From: Wolbachia endosymbiont (group A) of Pogonocherus hispidulus
GTDB taxonomy: Bacteria > Pseudomonadota > Alphaproteobacteria > Rickettsiales > Anaplasmataceae
Reading direction: 5' to 3'
Assembly: GCF_964028195.1 (NCBI RefSeq)
Contig: NZ_OZ034750.1
Coordinates: 1,588,266-1,652,265 of the forward strand
DNA: 64,000 nucleotides
The translations under genes were made by a program, and so were the position numbers. The notes under the pieces are model-generated. The model was not told the origin of the DNA. It made no database searches and saw nothing but the letters and a program-made list of their open reading frames with translations. This document shows positions 27,282-35,890 of this stretch, piece after piece (the stretch's first letter is position 1; each line of letters starts with the position of its first letter).

Positions 27282-27333
27282 ACCGTCATCCCGCTGTTTG
27301 TTAGCGGATGAGATACCGCGGCGGTATGACGGT
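27282..27333. repeat. CCGTCATCCCGCT-type palindromic repeat
   Basis: ACCGTCATCCCGCTGTTTGT, TAGCGGATGAGA, then TACCGCGGCGGTATGACGGT: two nested palindromes bounded by CCGTCAT and ATGACGG. The same element appears at many sites in the window (for example 29673-30022, 35170-35256, 41041-41140, 55876-56008). Confidence 0.85.
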
Positions 27334-27431
27334 TATCAGTAAACATAAATTACTTTAGCCATGCAATCAGGCTCCCTAAAAACACTTTATAGCTCTTGAG
27401 TATAAAAAAAAAATTCCTTTAATAATAAGGC

Positions 27432-28172
27432 ATGCTAATCAGGAATTTAATCAAACAAGCGACTAAAGTAGGAAGCAGTGAAAATGCAATACGATATATT
27501 GAGTATCTCTATCAATTTGAGAAGTTTAGAAACACATTAAACCTCACTTTATCACTAATAAAGCAAAATAGGCTTTCGTTTGAAATATACCAAGAGGGAT
27601 TAGTGGATATGGAAGAAGGGGTGTGTAAGACAATCAGGTCTTCCGGTGTAAATAGGTATGTTATTGTGCTGAGAAGGTCAAGTCCATACATTATAGTGCA
27701 TGAACTTTCACATATGGTTGAAAATGAGCTTAACTTGAGCCTAGAGCAGGAATTTCTCCATAAGGTTTACCAGGATATTGAGCAGAATTTAAGGCAAGCA
27801 AATGTTCTTGTGCAGAAAATTATTAGCCAAGTTATATTTAAGGAGATACAAGCTTATCACACTGCAAAGTCACGCGCATCTGAATTGTTTGCACGCTATT
27901 TTGAGCTATTTGCTTGGGCACAAGAGGTTTATCCTAAGGATAAAGAATACTTAATTCGCACTCAAGATTTAAACAAAGTGTTCCTTGCTACTGATCAATG
28001 GAAAAAGAGCTGCCTGGATCCACAAATGATGGATAGAATAGATAAGGAAATCAAGGAATACAGCAATAAAACCGCCACTAAAGACGTAACCAAAGTGCAA
28101 AGCAGTTGGACTAATAAATTTTCTCCCGGTAGAGGCAAAAAAATTGGCTCTATATTCGGAGATGATGATTAG
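27432..28172 (+). CDS. Zincin-like protein with HExxH motif, unknown function
   Basis: 246 residues. No named family is recognised. A metallopeptidase-like zinc motif HELSH is at residues 90-94 in a hydrophobic context (YIIVHELSHMVENEL). A candidate third ligand, Glu151 in ASELFARYFELFAW, lies 57 residues later; ExFA after HExxH recalls the ImmA/M78-type gluzincin arrangement. No signal peptide or membrane segment. The C-terminal 40 residues are Lys/Thr-rich and end with acidic residues. Flanked on both sides by repeat blocks, so it may be an accessory gene. Function, including catalysis, is inferred from the motif only. Confidence 0.65.
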   Translation: MLIRNLIKQATKVGSSENAIRYIEYLYQFEKFRNTLNLTLSLIKQNRLSFEIYQEGLVDMEEGVCKTIRSSGVNRYVIVLRRSSPYIIVHELSHMVENELNLSLEQEFLHKVYQDIEQNLRQANVLVQKIISQVIFKEIQAYHTAKSRASELFARYFELFAWAQEVYPKDKEYLIRTQDLNKVFLATDQWKKSCLDPQMMDRIDKEIKEYSNKTATKDVTKVQSSWTNKFSPGRGKKIGSIFGDDD

Positions 28173-28609
28173 CTTACAGTGCAGGTTTTCCTATGTCATA
28201 CCGCTGCGAACCGTCATACCGCGATTCATTCCACAACTGTACGAACGTTGTAGTTTGGGCCACCAGTGGGGTGTCATCCCAGTGCCCAGACACTGGGATC
28301 CAGGAATTTTATTAAGTTGGTAAGCATAAAAGTAGCCATTTTATGTAAAAATACAACATTTTGATGATTATGAAAAAGCTGGATCCCAGTGTCAAGCACT
28401 GGGATGACATCATAGAGGCACTGGAATGACACCCTTCCGGTGGGAATTGCTCTAAAACTACAATGTTCGTATAGTTATGCGCTTGGCGCTGAAATTCAGC
28501 AGATCTTACTCATTTTAGTTATAGCAGTTCGTTCTATAAGGGTGTAATCTTTTCTTAACTTCTATAGCGTTTCAAGGTATAGTTTTTATAATAAAGTGTT
28601 CGAATATAC
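28173..28609. repeat. Repeat block before tsaD
   Basis: This 437-base gap holds a partial CCGTCAT unit with the ACAACTGTACGAACGTTGTA element (about 28190-28260) and a complete composite palindromic repeat at 28273-28408. I see no gene. The last 100 bases before tsaD are AT-rich and probably contain its promoter. Confidence 0.75.
28273..28408. repeat. Composite palindromic repeat, copy c
   Basis: GTCATCCCAGTGCCCAGACA...CTGGGATCC on the left and GGATCCCAGTGTCAAGC...ACTGGGATGAC on the right. The inner spacer (TTTTATTAAGTTGG...TTTTGATGATTATG) matches the copy at 40807-40942 rather than the one at 1937, so at least two spacer families exist. Confidence 0.9.
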
Positions 28610-29617
28610 ATGAAAACCATTTTAGCTGTTGAAACAAGCTGCGACGAAACTGCAGTAGCGATTGTAAATAGTGACAAGCAAGTCCTTGCTCACGAAATTC
28701 TCTCCCAAGCAGAACACAAAAAACGCGGTGGGGTGATCCCTGAAATAGCTTCACGTGCTCATATGGAGCATTTAAGTGGTCTAATAAAAAGCGCCGTGGA
28801 AAAATCTAACCTTAACTTTTGTGACCTCAATGCAATTGCAGCAACATCAGGACCAGGACTCATAGGTGGACTAATAGTTGGTACAATGATGGCTAAAGCA
28901 ATTGCGCATGTAGCACAAAAACCGTTCATTGCAGTGAATCACTTAGAAGCGCATGCATTGGTTATTAGGTTACTGCATGAGGTAAAATTTCCATTTTTAG
29001 TCCTACTAATATCAGGTGGTCACTGTCAATTTTTAATTGCACAGGATGTAGGTAAATATATTAAACTCGGGAAGACACTTGATGACTCGTTAGGAGAAGC
29101 ATTTGATAAAGTTGCTAAGATGCTGGGTTTAAGCTATCCCGGAGGGCCATTAATTGAAAAGTTAGCTAAAAAAGGCAATGGTGTAAGATTTAAACTGCCA
29201 AGGGCAATGATAAAACGTTCTGGATGTAATTTTTCGTTTTCTGGAATCAAAACAGCAGTAAAAAACTTGGTGCAAGAACTTAAAATGAGCGAGCAAGATG
29301 TATGTGATGTATGTGCTTCGTTTCAAGGGTGTATTAGTGACATACTGCTGGACAGGGTTAGTAATGCGATTATTATGGCCGAATCTTTAAATATCAAAAT
29401 CAATGACTTTGTGATTACCGGCGGAGTTGCAGCAAATAATTTCTTGAGAGAAAAATTAAAAAAACACACAAACTTAAACATATTTTTCCCCCCTAATAAT
29501 CTATGTACAGACAATGCAGTAATGGTTGGATGGGCAGGAATTGAAAGGTTACAGAAGAATTATATAGATCCACTTAATTTTGCACCAAGGCCAAAGTGGG
29601 AATTAGAAAGTTATTAA
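28610..29617 (+). CDS. tsaD: tRNA N6-adenosine threonylcarbamoyltransferase
   Basis: 335 residues, the normal length. ASKHA-fold motifs are ILAVETSCDETAVAIV at the start, the metal-binding VNHLEAHAL segment, LLISGGHCQFL, and ITGGVAANNFLRE. With TsaB and TsaE it installs t6A37 on ANN-decoding tRNAs. It stands alone between two repeat blocks. Confidence 0.96.
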   Translation: MKTILAVETSCDETAVAIVNSDKQVLAHEILSQAEHKKRGGVIPEIASRAHMEHLSGLIKSAVEKSNLNFCDLNAIAATSGPGLIGGLIVGTMMAKAIAHVAQKPFIAVNHLEAHALVIRLLHEVKFPFLVLLISGGHCQFLIAQDVGKYIKLGKTLDDSLGEAFDKVAKMLGLSYPGGPLIEKLAKKGNGVRFKLPRAMIKRSGCNFSFSGIKTAVKNLVQELKMSEQDVCDVCASFQGCISDILLDRVSNAIIMAESLNIKINDFVITGGVAANNFLREKLKKHTNLNIFFPPNNLCTDNAVMVGWAGIERLQKNYIDPLNFAPRPKWELESY

Positions 29618-30196
29618 AAGCTCTCAATTCTGAATTATAGCTAAAGTGACTTAGGTTGACCGACAATTTGAAAAACCGTCATTCCGCTACGTGTTAGCGG
29701 AATCTACACCGCGAATGAATCTATAGCTGTACGAACATTGTGATTTGAGAACAATTTCCACAAGGGAGGATGTCATTCCAGTGCTTGGCACTGGGATGAC
29801 AGCTACCCTGACAACCGTCATCCCGCTACGTGTTAGCGGGATCTCTTGTTAGCGCCGTGGCGGTATGACGTAGGATTGCTGTCATTCCGCTGCTTGTTAG
29901 CGGATGAGATACCGCGAATAAATCGCGGTATGACGGTTTGCGGCTGCATGACGATGGTTTATACCTCGTCATCCCGCTGCTTGTTAGCGGGATCTCTTGT
30001 TAGCGCCGTGGCGGTATGACGTAGCTCAGTTATAGGCAATGAAGGAAATATTAACTATACTTCTTTTTACCATTGTTTATATTTCCTATTCACATATATT
30101 AATATTTTACTTACTTAAAGCAGGCTAACTACCGTTATTAATATTTTTGTAATAAAAATTGTATATGGTGCATATAATCAAATTAAGAGGAAGATT
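29618..30196. repeat. Cluster of palindromic repeats
   Basis: Gap of 579 bases. It holds four CCGTCATCCCGCTACGTGTT-type units between 29673 and 30022, a GTACGAACATTGTG element near 29732, and a simple palindrome GTCATTCCAGTGCTTGGCAC (29772-29800). The final 150 bases are AT-rich and precede the secretion ATPase gene. No gene is visible. Confidence 0.8.
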
Positions 30197-31942
30197 GTGG
30201 AAATTACGCCATCAATAAAAAAAGAATTGAAGCAAAGTACTCTATATATTTGTCTAGAAAAATGCAAAAGTGCATTTTGGTTCATCTTTTGGTTTAGTGC
30301 GGGAATCAATTTATTAATGTTATTCCTACCACTTTATACCTCTCAAGTGCTTGATCGGGTGATATCAAGCGAAAGTGTATCAACACTAACTATGCTGACA
30401 ATTATCACTTTATCTGCATTTGCATGTTCTGCAATGCTTGAAACTTGTCGATATTTAGCCATGGCAAAAATAGGTGATTGGATCGATAAAACTGCAACAC
30501 CAGATCTGATAGTAAGGTCAATCAGGCTAACGTCAGTGCAGAGCTCAACTTCAAGTGGTGAAGCAATACGAGATCTCGGGGTAATAAAAAATTTCATTAC
30601 AGGAAATGGTATATTCTCACTGTTTGATACTCCATGGTCGTTAATTTACCTTGTTGTGATTTTCATGATACACACCTCCACGGGGTTTATAGCTATTGCT
30701 GGAATCATTATATTAGTCTCTATGGCAATATGGAATGAACTTGCCACTAAACGAATATTACAAGAAACCAACGAAGAAACTATACGGAATATCAATGCTA
30801 TAGATGTTGCAACAAGAAATGCAGAAGTAGTTGAAGCTATGGGCATGTCAGAATTCATAGTCTCTGATTGGTGTAAACGAAATGATCAGAATCGAGCAAT
30901 GCAAATTAAAGCACAAAATCGCTCTAATGTAATTACTGGAATCACTAAGTTTTTGCGCTCAACTCTGCAAATATCAGTAATTGGAACAGGTGCATTACTT
31001 GCAATTACAGCTCATAAAACTGCTGGTAGCATCATCGCTGCTTCAATTTTAATGGGTAGAGTGTTAGCACCATTTGACGCTGCGGTTCATACTTGGAAGT
31101 TTTTAAATCAGGCTAGAATGTCATATGGAAGGCTACAAAGACTTATATTAACATCGCCAAAAAGAGAGCAAACGATGGCTCTACCAGAACCTGAAGGAAA
31201 ATTGGAATTTGATAGAGTATTTTTTACTCCCTATGGAAGCAATAAGCCGACAGTAAAAGGAATATCATTTGTAATAGAACCAGGAGACGTAGTAGGTGTG
31301 ATTGGTGCAAGTGCTTCTGGTAAATCCACTATCGCAAAATTAACTGTTGGTGTATGGAAGCCAATATCTGGTGTGGTCAGACTAGATGGCGCTGATGTAT
31401 ATACTTGGAATCGAGAAAATTTTGGTAATTATGTTGGCTACTTACCTCAAGATATTGAGTTATTTAACACTAGTGTCAAAGCTAATATTGCTCGCATGAG
31501 GCCAGATCCAAATCCTGAAGAAATAATCAAAGCAGCAAAAATTGCAGGAATACATGAACTAATACTAAGCTTACCAAATGGATATGATACAACAATAGGA
31601 GGTCCTGGAGGAGTAACGCTCTCTGGCGGCCAAAAACAGCTTCTTGGACTTGCCAGAGCTTTTTATGGTCACACAAAACTTTTAGTACTTGATGAACCAA
31701 ACGCTAACTTAGATAGCAATGGAGAGGCGTGTTTAATTAACGCAATCAATGTTACAAGAAAACAAAATACTACTACTGTTATCATCACTCACAAACTACC
31801 GTTATTGTCCGTAGTTGATAAGGTGATCCTCATGTCAGATGGTGTCATTTACGCTATGGGACCAAAAGATGAGATTTTGAGCAAATTAGTTGCTCCATCA
31901 TCAAATACCACAGAAGATGAGCGCTCTTCAGCAAATGGTTAG
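30197..31942 (+). CDS. Type I secretion system ABC transporter (PrtD-like permease/ATPase)
   Basis: 581 residues. An N-terminal membrane domain with about five to six helices (from residue 27) is followed by an ABC ATPase: Walker A GASASGKST, signature LSGGQKQLLGLARA and Walker B LLVLDEPNANLD. Fusion type and length match PrtD/HlyB-like exporters that, with a membrane-fusion protein and TolC, secrete proteins from cytoplasm to outside. No peptidase C39 domain is present. The start is a GTG at 30197 with RBS AAGAGGA seven bases upstream. The fusion protein gene is not nearby. Confidence 0.92.
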   Translation: MEITPSIKKELKQSTLYICLEKCKSAFWFIFWFSAGINLLMLFLPLYTSQVLDRVISSESVSTLTMLTIITLSAFACSAMLETCRYLAMAKIGDWIDKTATPDLIVRSIRLTSVQSSTSSGEAIRDLGVIKNFITGNGIFSLFDTPWSLIYLVVIFMIHTSTGFIAIAGIIILVSMAIWNELATKRILQETNEETIRNINAIDVATRNAEVVEAMGMSEFIVSDWCKRNDQNRAMQIKAQNRSNVITGITKFLRSTLQISVIGTGALLAITAHKTAGSIIAASILMGRVLAPFDAAVHTWKFLNQARMSYGRLQRLILTSPKREQTMALPEPEGKLEFDRVFFTPYGSNKPTVKGISFVIEPGDVVGVIGASASGKSTIAKLTVGVWKPISGVVRLDGADVYTWNRENFGNYVGYLPQDIELFNTSVKANIARMRPDPNPEEIIKAAKIAGIHELILSLPNGYDTTIGGPGGVTLSGGQKQLLGLARAFYGHTKLLVLDEPNANLDSNGEACLINAINVTRKQNTTTVIITHKLPLLSVVDKVILMSDGVIYAMGPKDEILSKLVAPSSNTTEDERSSANG

Positions 31943-32257
31943 TTCTAAATTCTGTATCTGAAATAACAACTGTTCCAGTATTACTAGAAATGTTTACCAT
32001 TAGAAATAATATTACAAGAATAGTAAATAGATTAATAACTCCTATTAATTAAAGTTAATCGGCAGATAGTGTATATTTCTAATTAATGAGCTTTCTTAAT
32101 TTATCAATTAAATAGCTTAATATTAGTAGTAATTTTATAAAAAAATTATAATATAAATAATGTTGCTGCGAAAATTTATAACAATATTTCCCTCTAACGT
32201 TTAATGAATTTCAATAAATTGCCTTTTTAATTCTAGATAAGTACACGCTTTGTTAAT
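31943..32257. other. AT-rich intergenic region, no gene seen
   Basis: 315 bases of very AT-rich sequence between the secretion ATPase and the pilus-like trio. No repeat of the palindromic families, no tRNA and no credible open frame. It probably contains the promoter of the following three genes, but no consensus pair stands out. Confidence 0.5.
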
Positions 32258-33697
32258 ATGTTTAGTTCAAAATCCAAAAGTAAGTTTATGCTTTCTATTG
32301 GAGAAGAAGGCATAATGTTACTATATTTTAAAAATAACACTTTAAATAAAAGGTATTTTGTTAAGGGCAAAAACGATAAAGCTGTTTCCGATTTAATTTC
32401 ATGTCTTTCATCAGACAAAAAAGCACCTTTATACCTGGTGCTTAATCATGCAGATCAAAATTACTCGCTACAGTTTATTACAAGGGCAAACAAGATTAGT
32501 GCCTATCTATCAGCAAAAACAAAGATGGAGCATTTTTCTCGTAATAATGACATAAGTTTAGTTTTTTTGGTTGAGAAGCCAAACAAATTCAATCAAAACT
32601 GGTGCTATCTTCTTGTTTCATCAAAAGCAAAGCATTTAGTAGAATATTGGTTGAATGTGTTTATTGAGATAGGCTCCAACTTTAAGGGAATATTAATGTT
32701 TCCTATAGAAATAAGTAATATAACAAAAAAGATTCTACATAAAGATCCTAATAATTGGAAAATTATAGTTGCTGCAACTAAAACGGGAGGCTATAGACAA
32801 GTGGTTCTTAAAGAGAATAAAATGATATTTACGCGTTTAGTACCATTTACTAATGATAATTTACCAGGAATTATTGCTGGTGGAATATATCAGGAAGTGC
32901 AAAACACTATTCGATCCTTAACTAAGTTTGGGTTTGAAAAAAATAACCCTATCGACCTTTGCATCATAGTGTCAGAAGATATTAAAGCTAGTTTATCAGT
33001 CATAAATTTTTCAGAGAACAGTGTGAACATATTAACTCCATATGAGTTAGGCAAACTATTAGGAGCAGAACTAGCTATAAGTGAAAAAGATAACTTTTGC
33101 GATACCATAATTTTGTTTCACAGCTTTAAGAATAAATTAGCAGCTATTTTTAATACAAAGGAAACTAAAGAATTTTATCTATTCAATTACCTTTATTTAA
33201 ACTCTCCTCAAATTTTTCTATACTTCGCTTTGGTTTTAGTTGTAATTAACGCCCTTTGTTTGCTAAATTTGTATTCAAACTTCAATGTCGCCGATAATTT
33301 ATCCGCAAAGCAGAACACCTTAAATAACCAATTAACAAAACTTAGCCAAAGCTATAATGTAAAAAAAATAGATGAAATTTATGATTTTATTAATATCAAT
33401 AATATTTTATCAAGAATAGAATACTCTCCTCTTACACAAGTTAAGTATGTAGAAAAGTTAAAAGTACCAGGTATAGAACTTCGATCATTTGAATGGAATT
33501 ATAATGAGGCAAAAAGTTATATTACTACAACTTTAAGGTTTGATTTTCAATCCGGTAAAAATATTTCTCATCAATACGAGAAACTACGAAAAAATTTAAA
33601 TGATAATTTTCGTACCTATGACATTAGTATTTCTAGCTTACCTGCTGCTAAAGAGCAAAATCTATCTATTGATGTTAAAATAGGAGAGGCAATGTAG
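32258..33697 (+). CDS. Bitopic protein with PilM/GspL-plus-PilN-like layout
   Basis: 479 residues, no named family recognised by sequence. Residues 1-310 look like a soluble actin-like (PilM/GspL type) domain: it opens FMLSIGEEGIMLLYF and contains GGYRQVVLKENKMIFTRLVP. One membrane helix lies at about 318-338 (IFLYFALVLVVINALCLLNL). A ~140-residue outer part begins with a coiled segment (SAKQNTLNNQLTKLSQSY) and has a ferredoxin-like pattern as in PilN or GspL. The next two genes follow at 4 and 1 bases. I infer an inner-membrane assembly platform protein; similarity is by layout, not clear homology. Confidence 0.6.
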   Translation: MFSSKSKSKFMLSIGEEGIMLLYFKNNTLNKRYFVKGKNDKAVSDLISCLSSDKKAPLYLVLNHADQNYSLQFITRANKISAYLSAKTKMEHFSRNNDISLVFLVEKPNKFNQNWCYLLVSSKAKHLVEYWLNVFIEIGSNFKGILMFPIEISNITKKILHKDPNNWKIIVAATKTGGYRQVVLKENKMIFTRLVPFTNDNLPGIIAGGIYQEVQNTIRSLTKFGFEKNNPIDLCIIVSEDIKASLSVINFSENSVNILTPYELGKLLGAELAISEKDNFCDTIILFHSFKNKLAAIFNTKETKEFYLFNYLYLNSPQIFLYFALVLVVINALCLLNLYSNFNVADNLSAKQNTLNNQLTKLSQSYNVKKIDEIYDFININNILSRIEYSPLTQVKYVEKLKVPGIELRSFEWNYNEAKSYITTTLRFDFQSGKNISHQYEKLRKNLNDNFRTYDISISSLPAAKEQNLSIDVKIGEAM

Positions 33698-33701
33698 ATT
33701 A

Positions 33702-34310
33702 ATGACTATCTCTCAACTAAAAAGAAAAGCTACAATTCAGTTTATATCGTATTTGTTATTATCTGTTGGATTAATAGGGTTATTAACATATGTTGTTATC
33801 TATAACGAAAAGGTTTATAATAAAAACCAAATTGCGATTGATAAAACACGTTTTATTAATTTACAGATTACTGGAATTCAAAAAAAGGAAGTTGTTCTAA
33901 ATAAAAACCTAGATTTATGGAAAAAAATTTCTTCTTCAAATTTACACAGTAGCAGATACATTGCAAATTTAGATTTCGAGCTTAGCAAGTTATATAAAAA
34001 GTACTATATATTAGAACCTGAAATATCAATTTCTATACCCGAAGAAGTTGAGCTCCACAACAAAAGTGAACGCACAAAAGTAATAAAAAGTGAAGTGGCC
34101 CTAAATTTAAGCTCAATCAGCGATAAGCATATTTTTTTATTTCTACAGTCTATTCCAAATCTGCCTGGTTATGTTATGATCAAATCTCTTATTTTAAACA
34201 AGCAGAGAAATATTGATGCTGCAACTATGAATCAGATTTTGAATGGTAATATGATAGAGATAGTGAGAGCTAATATAGTCTTTGATTGGTATACTATATT
34301 AAGTAGATAA
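33702..34310 (+). CDS. Bitopic protein with PilO/GspM-like layout
   Basis: 202 residues. A short cytoplasmic N-terminus is followed by one membrane helix at about 15-35 (FISYLLLSVGLIGLLTYVVIY), then a helical segment and a C-terminal part with alternating strands and helices (HIFLFLQSIPNLPGYVMIKSL). This is the architecture of PilO and GspM, partners of PilN and GspL. It begins four bases after the preceding gene. No catalytic motif is visible. The assignment is by architecture and gene order. Confidence 0.55.
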   Translation: MTISQLKRKATIQFISYLLLSVGLIGLLTYVVIYNEKVYNKNQIAIDKTRFINLQITGIQKKEVVLNKNLDLWKKISSSNLHSSRYIANLDFELSKLYKKYYILEPEISISIPEEVELHNKSERTKVIKSEVALNLSSISDKHIFLFLQSIPNLPGYVMIKSLILNKQRNIDAATMNQILNGNMIEIVRANIVFDWYTILSR

Positions 34311-34311
34311 G

Positions 34312-35130
34312 GTGATGAACATAAAGCTGTTTTTTATTTTTACGCTACTCATTTCCAATGTTAATGCATATTGCAGTTGTGAAGATATCATAGAAAGCAT
34401 AGGAATTTGTAAGGAGTATTCTTGCCGACAACATATTGGCAATGAAGATTTTATTGAGCATAAAATATTAGGATTGAATAGTGGAAATTTATGCGTGTAT
34501 ATAGAAAAACAAGGTAATGATGAAATGGTTTGTCATCATTCTCAGTATGGAATGATGATAGAAAAAAGATATTTTGAAAGTATTCTTAAAGTTGGCAATC
34601 AAGAAATTGATGATTTTATTGATATAGCAAATTTGCGTGCAAAAGAGTGTTTCTTTATTAACAATCAAAAACTAAGCTATACAGATCAGGACGATATAAT
34701 AAGAGAAGCAGTGGAAAGTGACTTTGACGTTTTGTTACAATATAGTAACGTAAAAAGCATTTTTTTTGATGAAGAGCCAATTAATAAAATGGTCAATGAA
34801 ATGGAAAAGTTCAATTTACGGTCTTCAAGAGCTGCAAAAGAGGAGGTATCAGATAATTTCAACTGTAAGGTAGTGAGTTTAGACTCAATTTTATATCTTT
34901 CTCCCGATACATGGAAAATATGGGTAAATGGAAAGCTGTTTATAAATACTAAGGATTTAAAAGTGCACTCAGTCACTGAAAATTATGTAACTTTTGTATG
35001 GACCGTAGATCAAAAAGCAATAAAAAAGCATGCGAATGATTCTCAAAATGTATATCTTGGACATGGGAGTGTTATGTTTACGCTTTATCCAAAACAAAAA
35101 TTTGACTTGGATAGCTTATCTATTAAATAA
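34312..35130 (+). CDS. Secreted Cys-rich protein, possible PilP/GspC-like partner
   Basis: 272 residues with a clear signal peptide (cleavage after residue 19, VNA-YC). The mature N-terminal half has six or more Cys (for example YCSCEDI, GICKEYSC, LCVYI, MVCHH), suggesting periplasmic disulfides. The C-terminal ~85 residues read as a small beta domain: WKIWVNGKLFINTKDLKV and NYVTFVW resemble the pattern of PilP and GspC/B homology-region domains. It begins one base after the PilO-like gene. Homology is not proved; the trio order is the main argument. Confidence 0.55.
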   Translation: MMNIKLFFIFTLLISNVNAYCSCEDIIESIGICKEYSCRQHIGNEDFIEHKILGLNSGNLCVYIEKQGNDEMVCHHSQYGMMIEKRYFESILKVGNQEIDDFIDIANLRAKECFFINNQKLSYTDQDDIIREAVESDFDVLLQYSNVKSIFFDEEPINKMVNEMEKFNLRSSRAAKEEVSDNFNCKVVSLDSILYLSPDTWKIWVNGKLFINTKDLKVHSVTENYVTFVWTVDQKAIKKHANDSQNVYLGHGSVMFTLYPKQKFDLDSLSIK

Positions 35131-35169
35131 TTTAGTATATAGCCAAAGTGACTTACGACAATTTGAAAA

Positions 35170-35256
35170 ACCGTCATCCCGCTGCTTGTTAGCTGATGAG
35201 ATACCGCGGCGGTATGACGGTCCGCTACGTGTTAGCGGGATCTAGAGATACCGCGG
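35170..35256. repeat. CCGTCATCCCGCT-type palindromic repeat
   Basis: ACCGTCATCCCGCTGCTTGT and GATACCGCGGCGGTATGACG, followed by a partial second unit (CCGCTACGTGTTAGCGGGAT). It ends about ten bases before the tRNA gene. Confidence 0.85.
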
Positions 35257-35266
35257 GTCTATACAT

Positions 35267-35340
35267 GCGCTTGTAGCTCAGTTGGATAGAGCGTTGCCCT
35301 CCGGAGGCAAAGGCCGTGGGTTCGAATCCCTCCAAGCGCA
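35267..35340 (+). tRNA. tRNA-Arg (anticodon CCG)
   Basis: 74 nt. The acceptor stem GCGCTTG pairs with CAAGCGC, discriminator A. The D-arm is GCTC...GAGC; the anticodon stem TTGCC/GGCAA holds the loop CTCCGGA, giving CCG; the T-arm has GTGGGTTCGAATCCCTC with the TTCGAAT loop. It reads CGG codons. CCA is not encoded (CTT follows). Confidence 0.97.
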
Positions 35341-35353
35341 CTTTTAATAAAAT

Positions 35354-35382
35354 TTGACAATAGTACTTTCACATAAGATAAT
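35354..35382 (+). promoter_or_regulatory. Sigma-70 promoter for ssb
   Basis: TTGACA (35354-35359), 17 bases, GATAAT (35377-35382): perfect -35 and five-of-six -10, ending 25 bases before the ssb ATG. Ribosome-binding site near ssb is weak, so transcription may start within a few bases of the leader. Confidence 0.7.
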
Positions 35383-35407
35383 AAAGGGATTTATTTAGAA
35401 CATAATT

Positions 35408-35881
35408 ATGTCTGGTGGTACCATAAACAAAGTCATACTAGTTGGTAATTTAGGAAAAGATCCTGAAATTAGGACTACACAAAATGGAAAAGAAATGGCA
35501 AGTTTTTCAATAGCCACATCTGAAAGTTGGACTGACAAACTTTCCGGTATGCGCTCTGAAAAGACAGAGTGGCATAATATCGTAATTTTTAGTGAAGGAT
35601 TAGTAAAAATCGTCAAAGATTTTGCACGTAAAGGCAGTAAAGTTTATGTTGAAGGTTCTTTGAGAACTAGAAAATGGACTGACCAAAATGGCAGTGAAAG
35701 ATACACAACAGAGGTGGTTCTATATAATTTTAATAGCGCTCTTACTCTCTTAGATTCGCGACCAAATTCCGATTACAAGCCAAGTGAATACAAGCAAAAT
35801 GAAACAGAACAAAAAAATAAGTACGAAAGTTTTGACAACGATATAAAAGATGAACTAATCGACGATGAAATACCATTTTAA
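35408..35881 (+). CDS. ssb: Single-stranded DNA-binding protein
   Basis: 157 residues. The OB-fold domain opens [21 protein letters not shown] and includes [15 protein letters not shown] and [16 protein letters not shown] polar linker is followed by the acidic tip DDEIPF that recruits replication and repair partners. It coats single-stranded DNA during replication. It lies nine bases before dapA and has a good promoter upstream. Confidence 0.97.
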   Translation: MSGGTINKVILVGNLGKDPEIRTTQNGKEMASFSIATSESWTDKLSGMRSEKTEWHNIVIFSEGLVKIVKDFARKGSKVYVEGSLRTRKWTDQNGSERYTTEVVLYNFNSALTLLDSRPNSDYKPSEYKQNETEQKNKYESFDNDIKDELIDDEIPF

Positions 35882-35890
35882 CAATTTAAA

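Noticed and set aside
35267..35340. An integrated element using tRNA-Arg as attachment site
   Set aside because: No integrase and no repeat of the tRNA 3' end nearby; neighbours are housekeeping genes.
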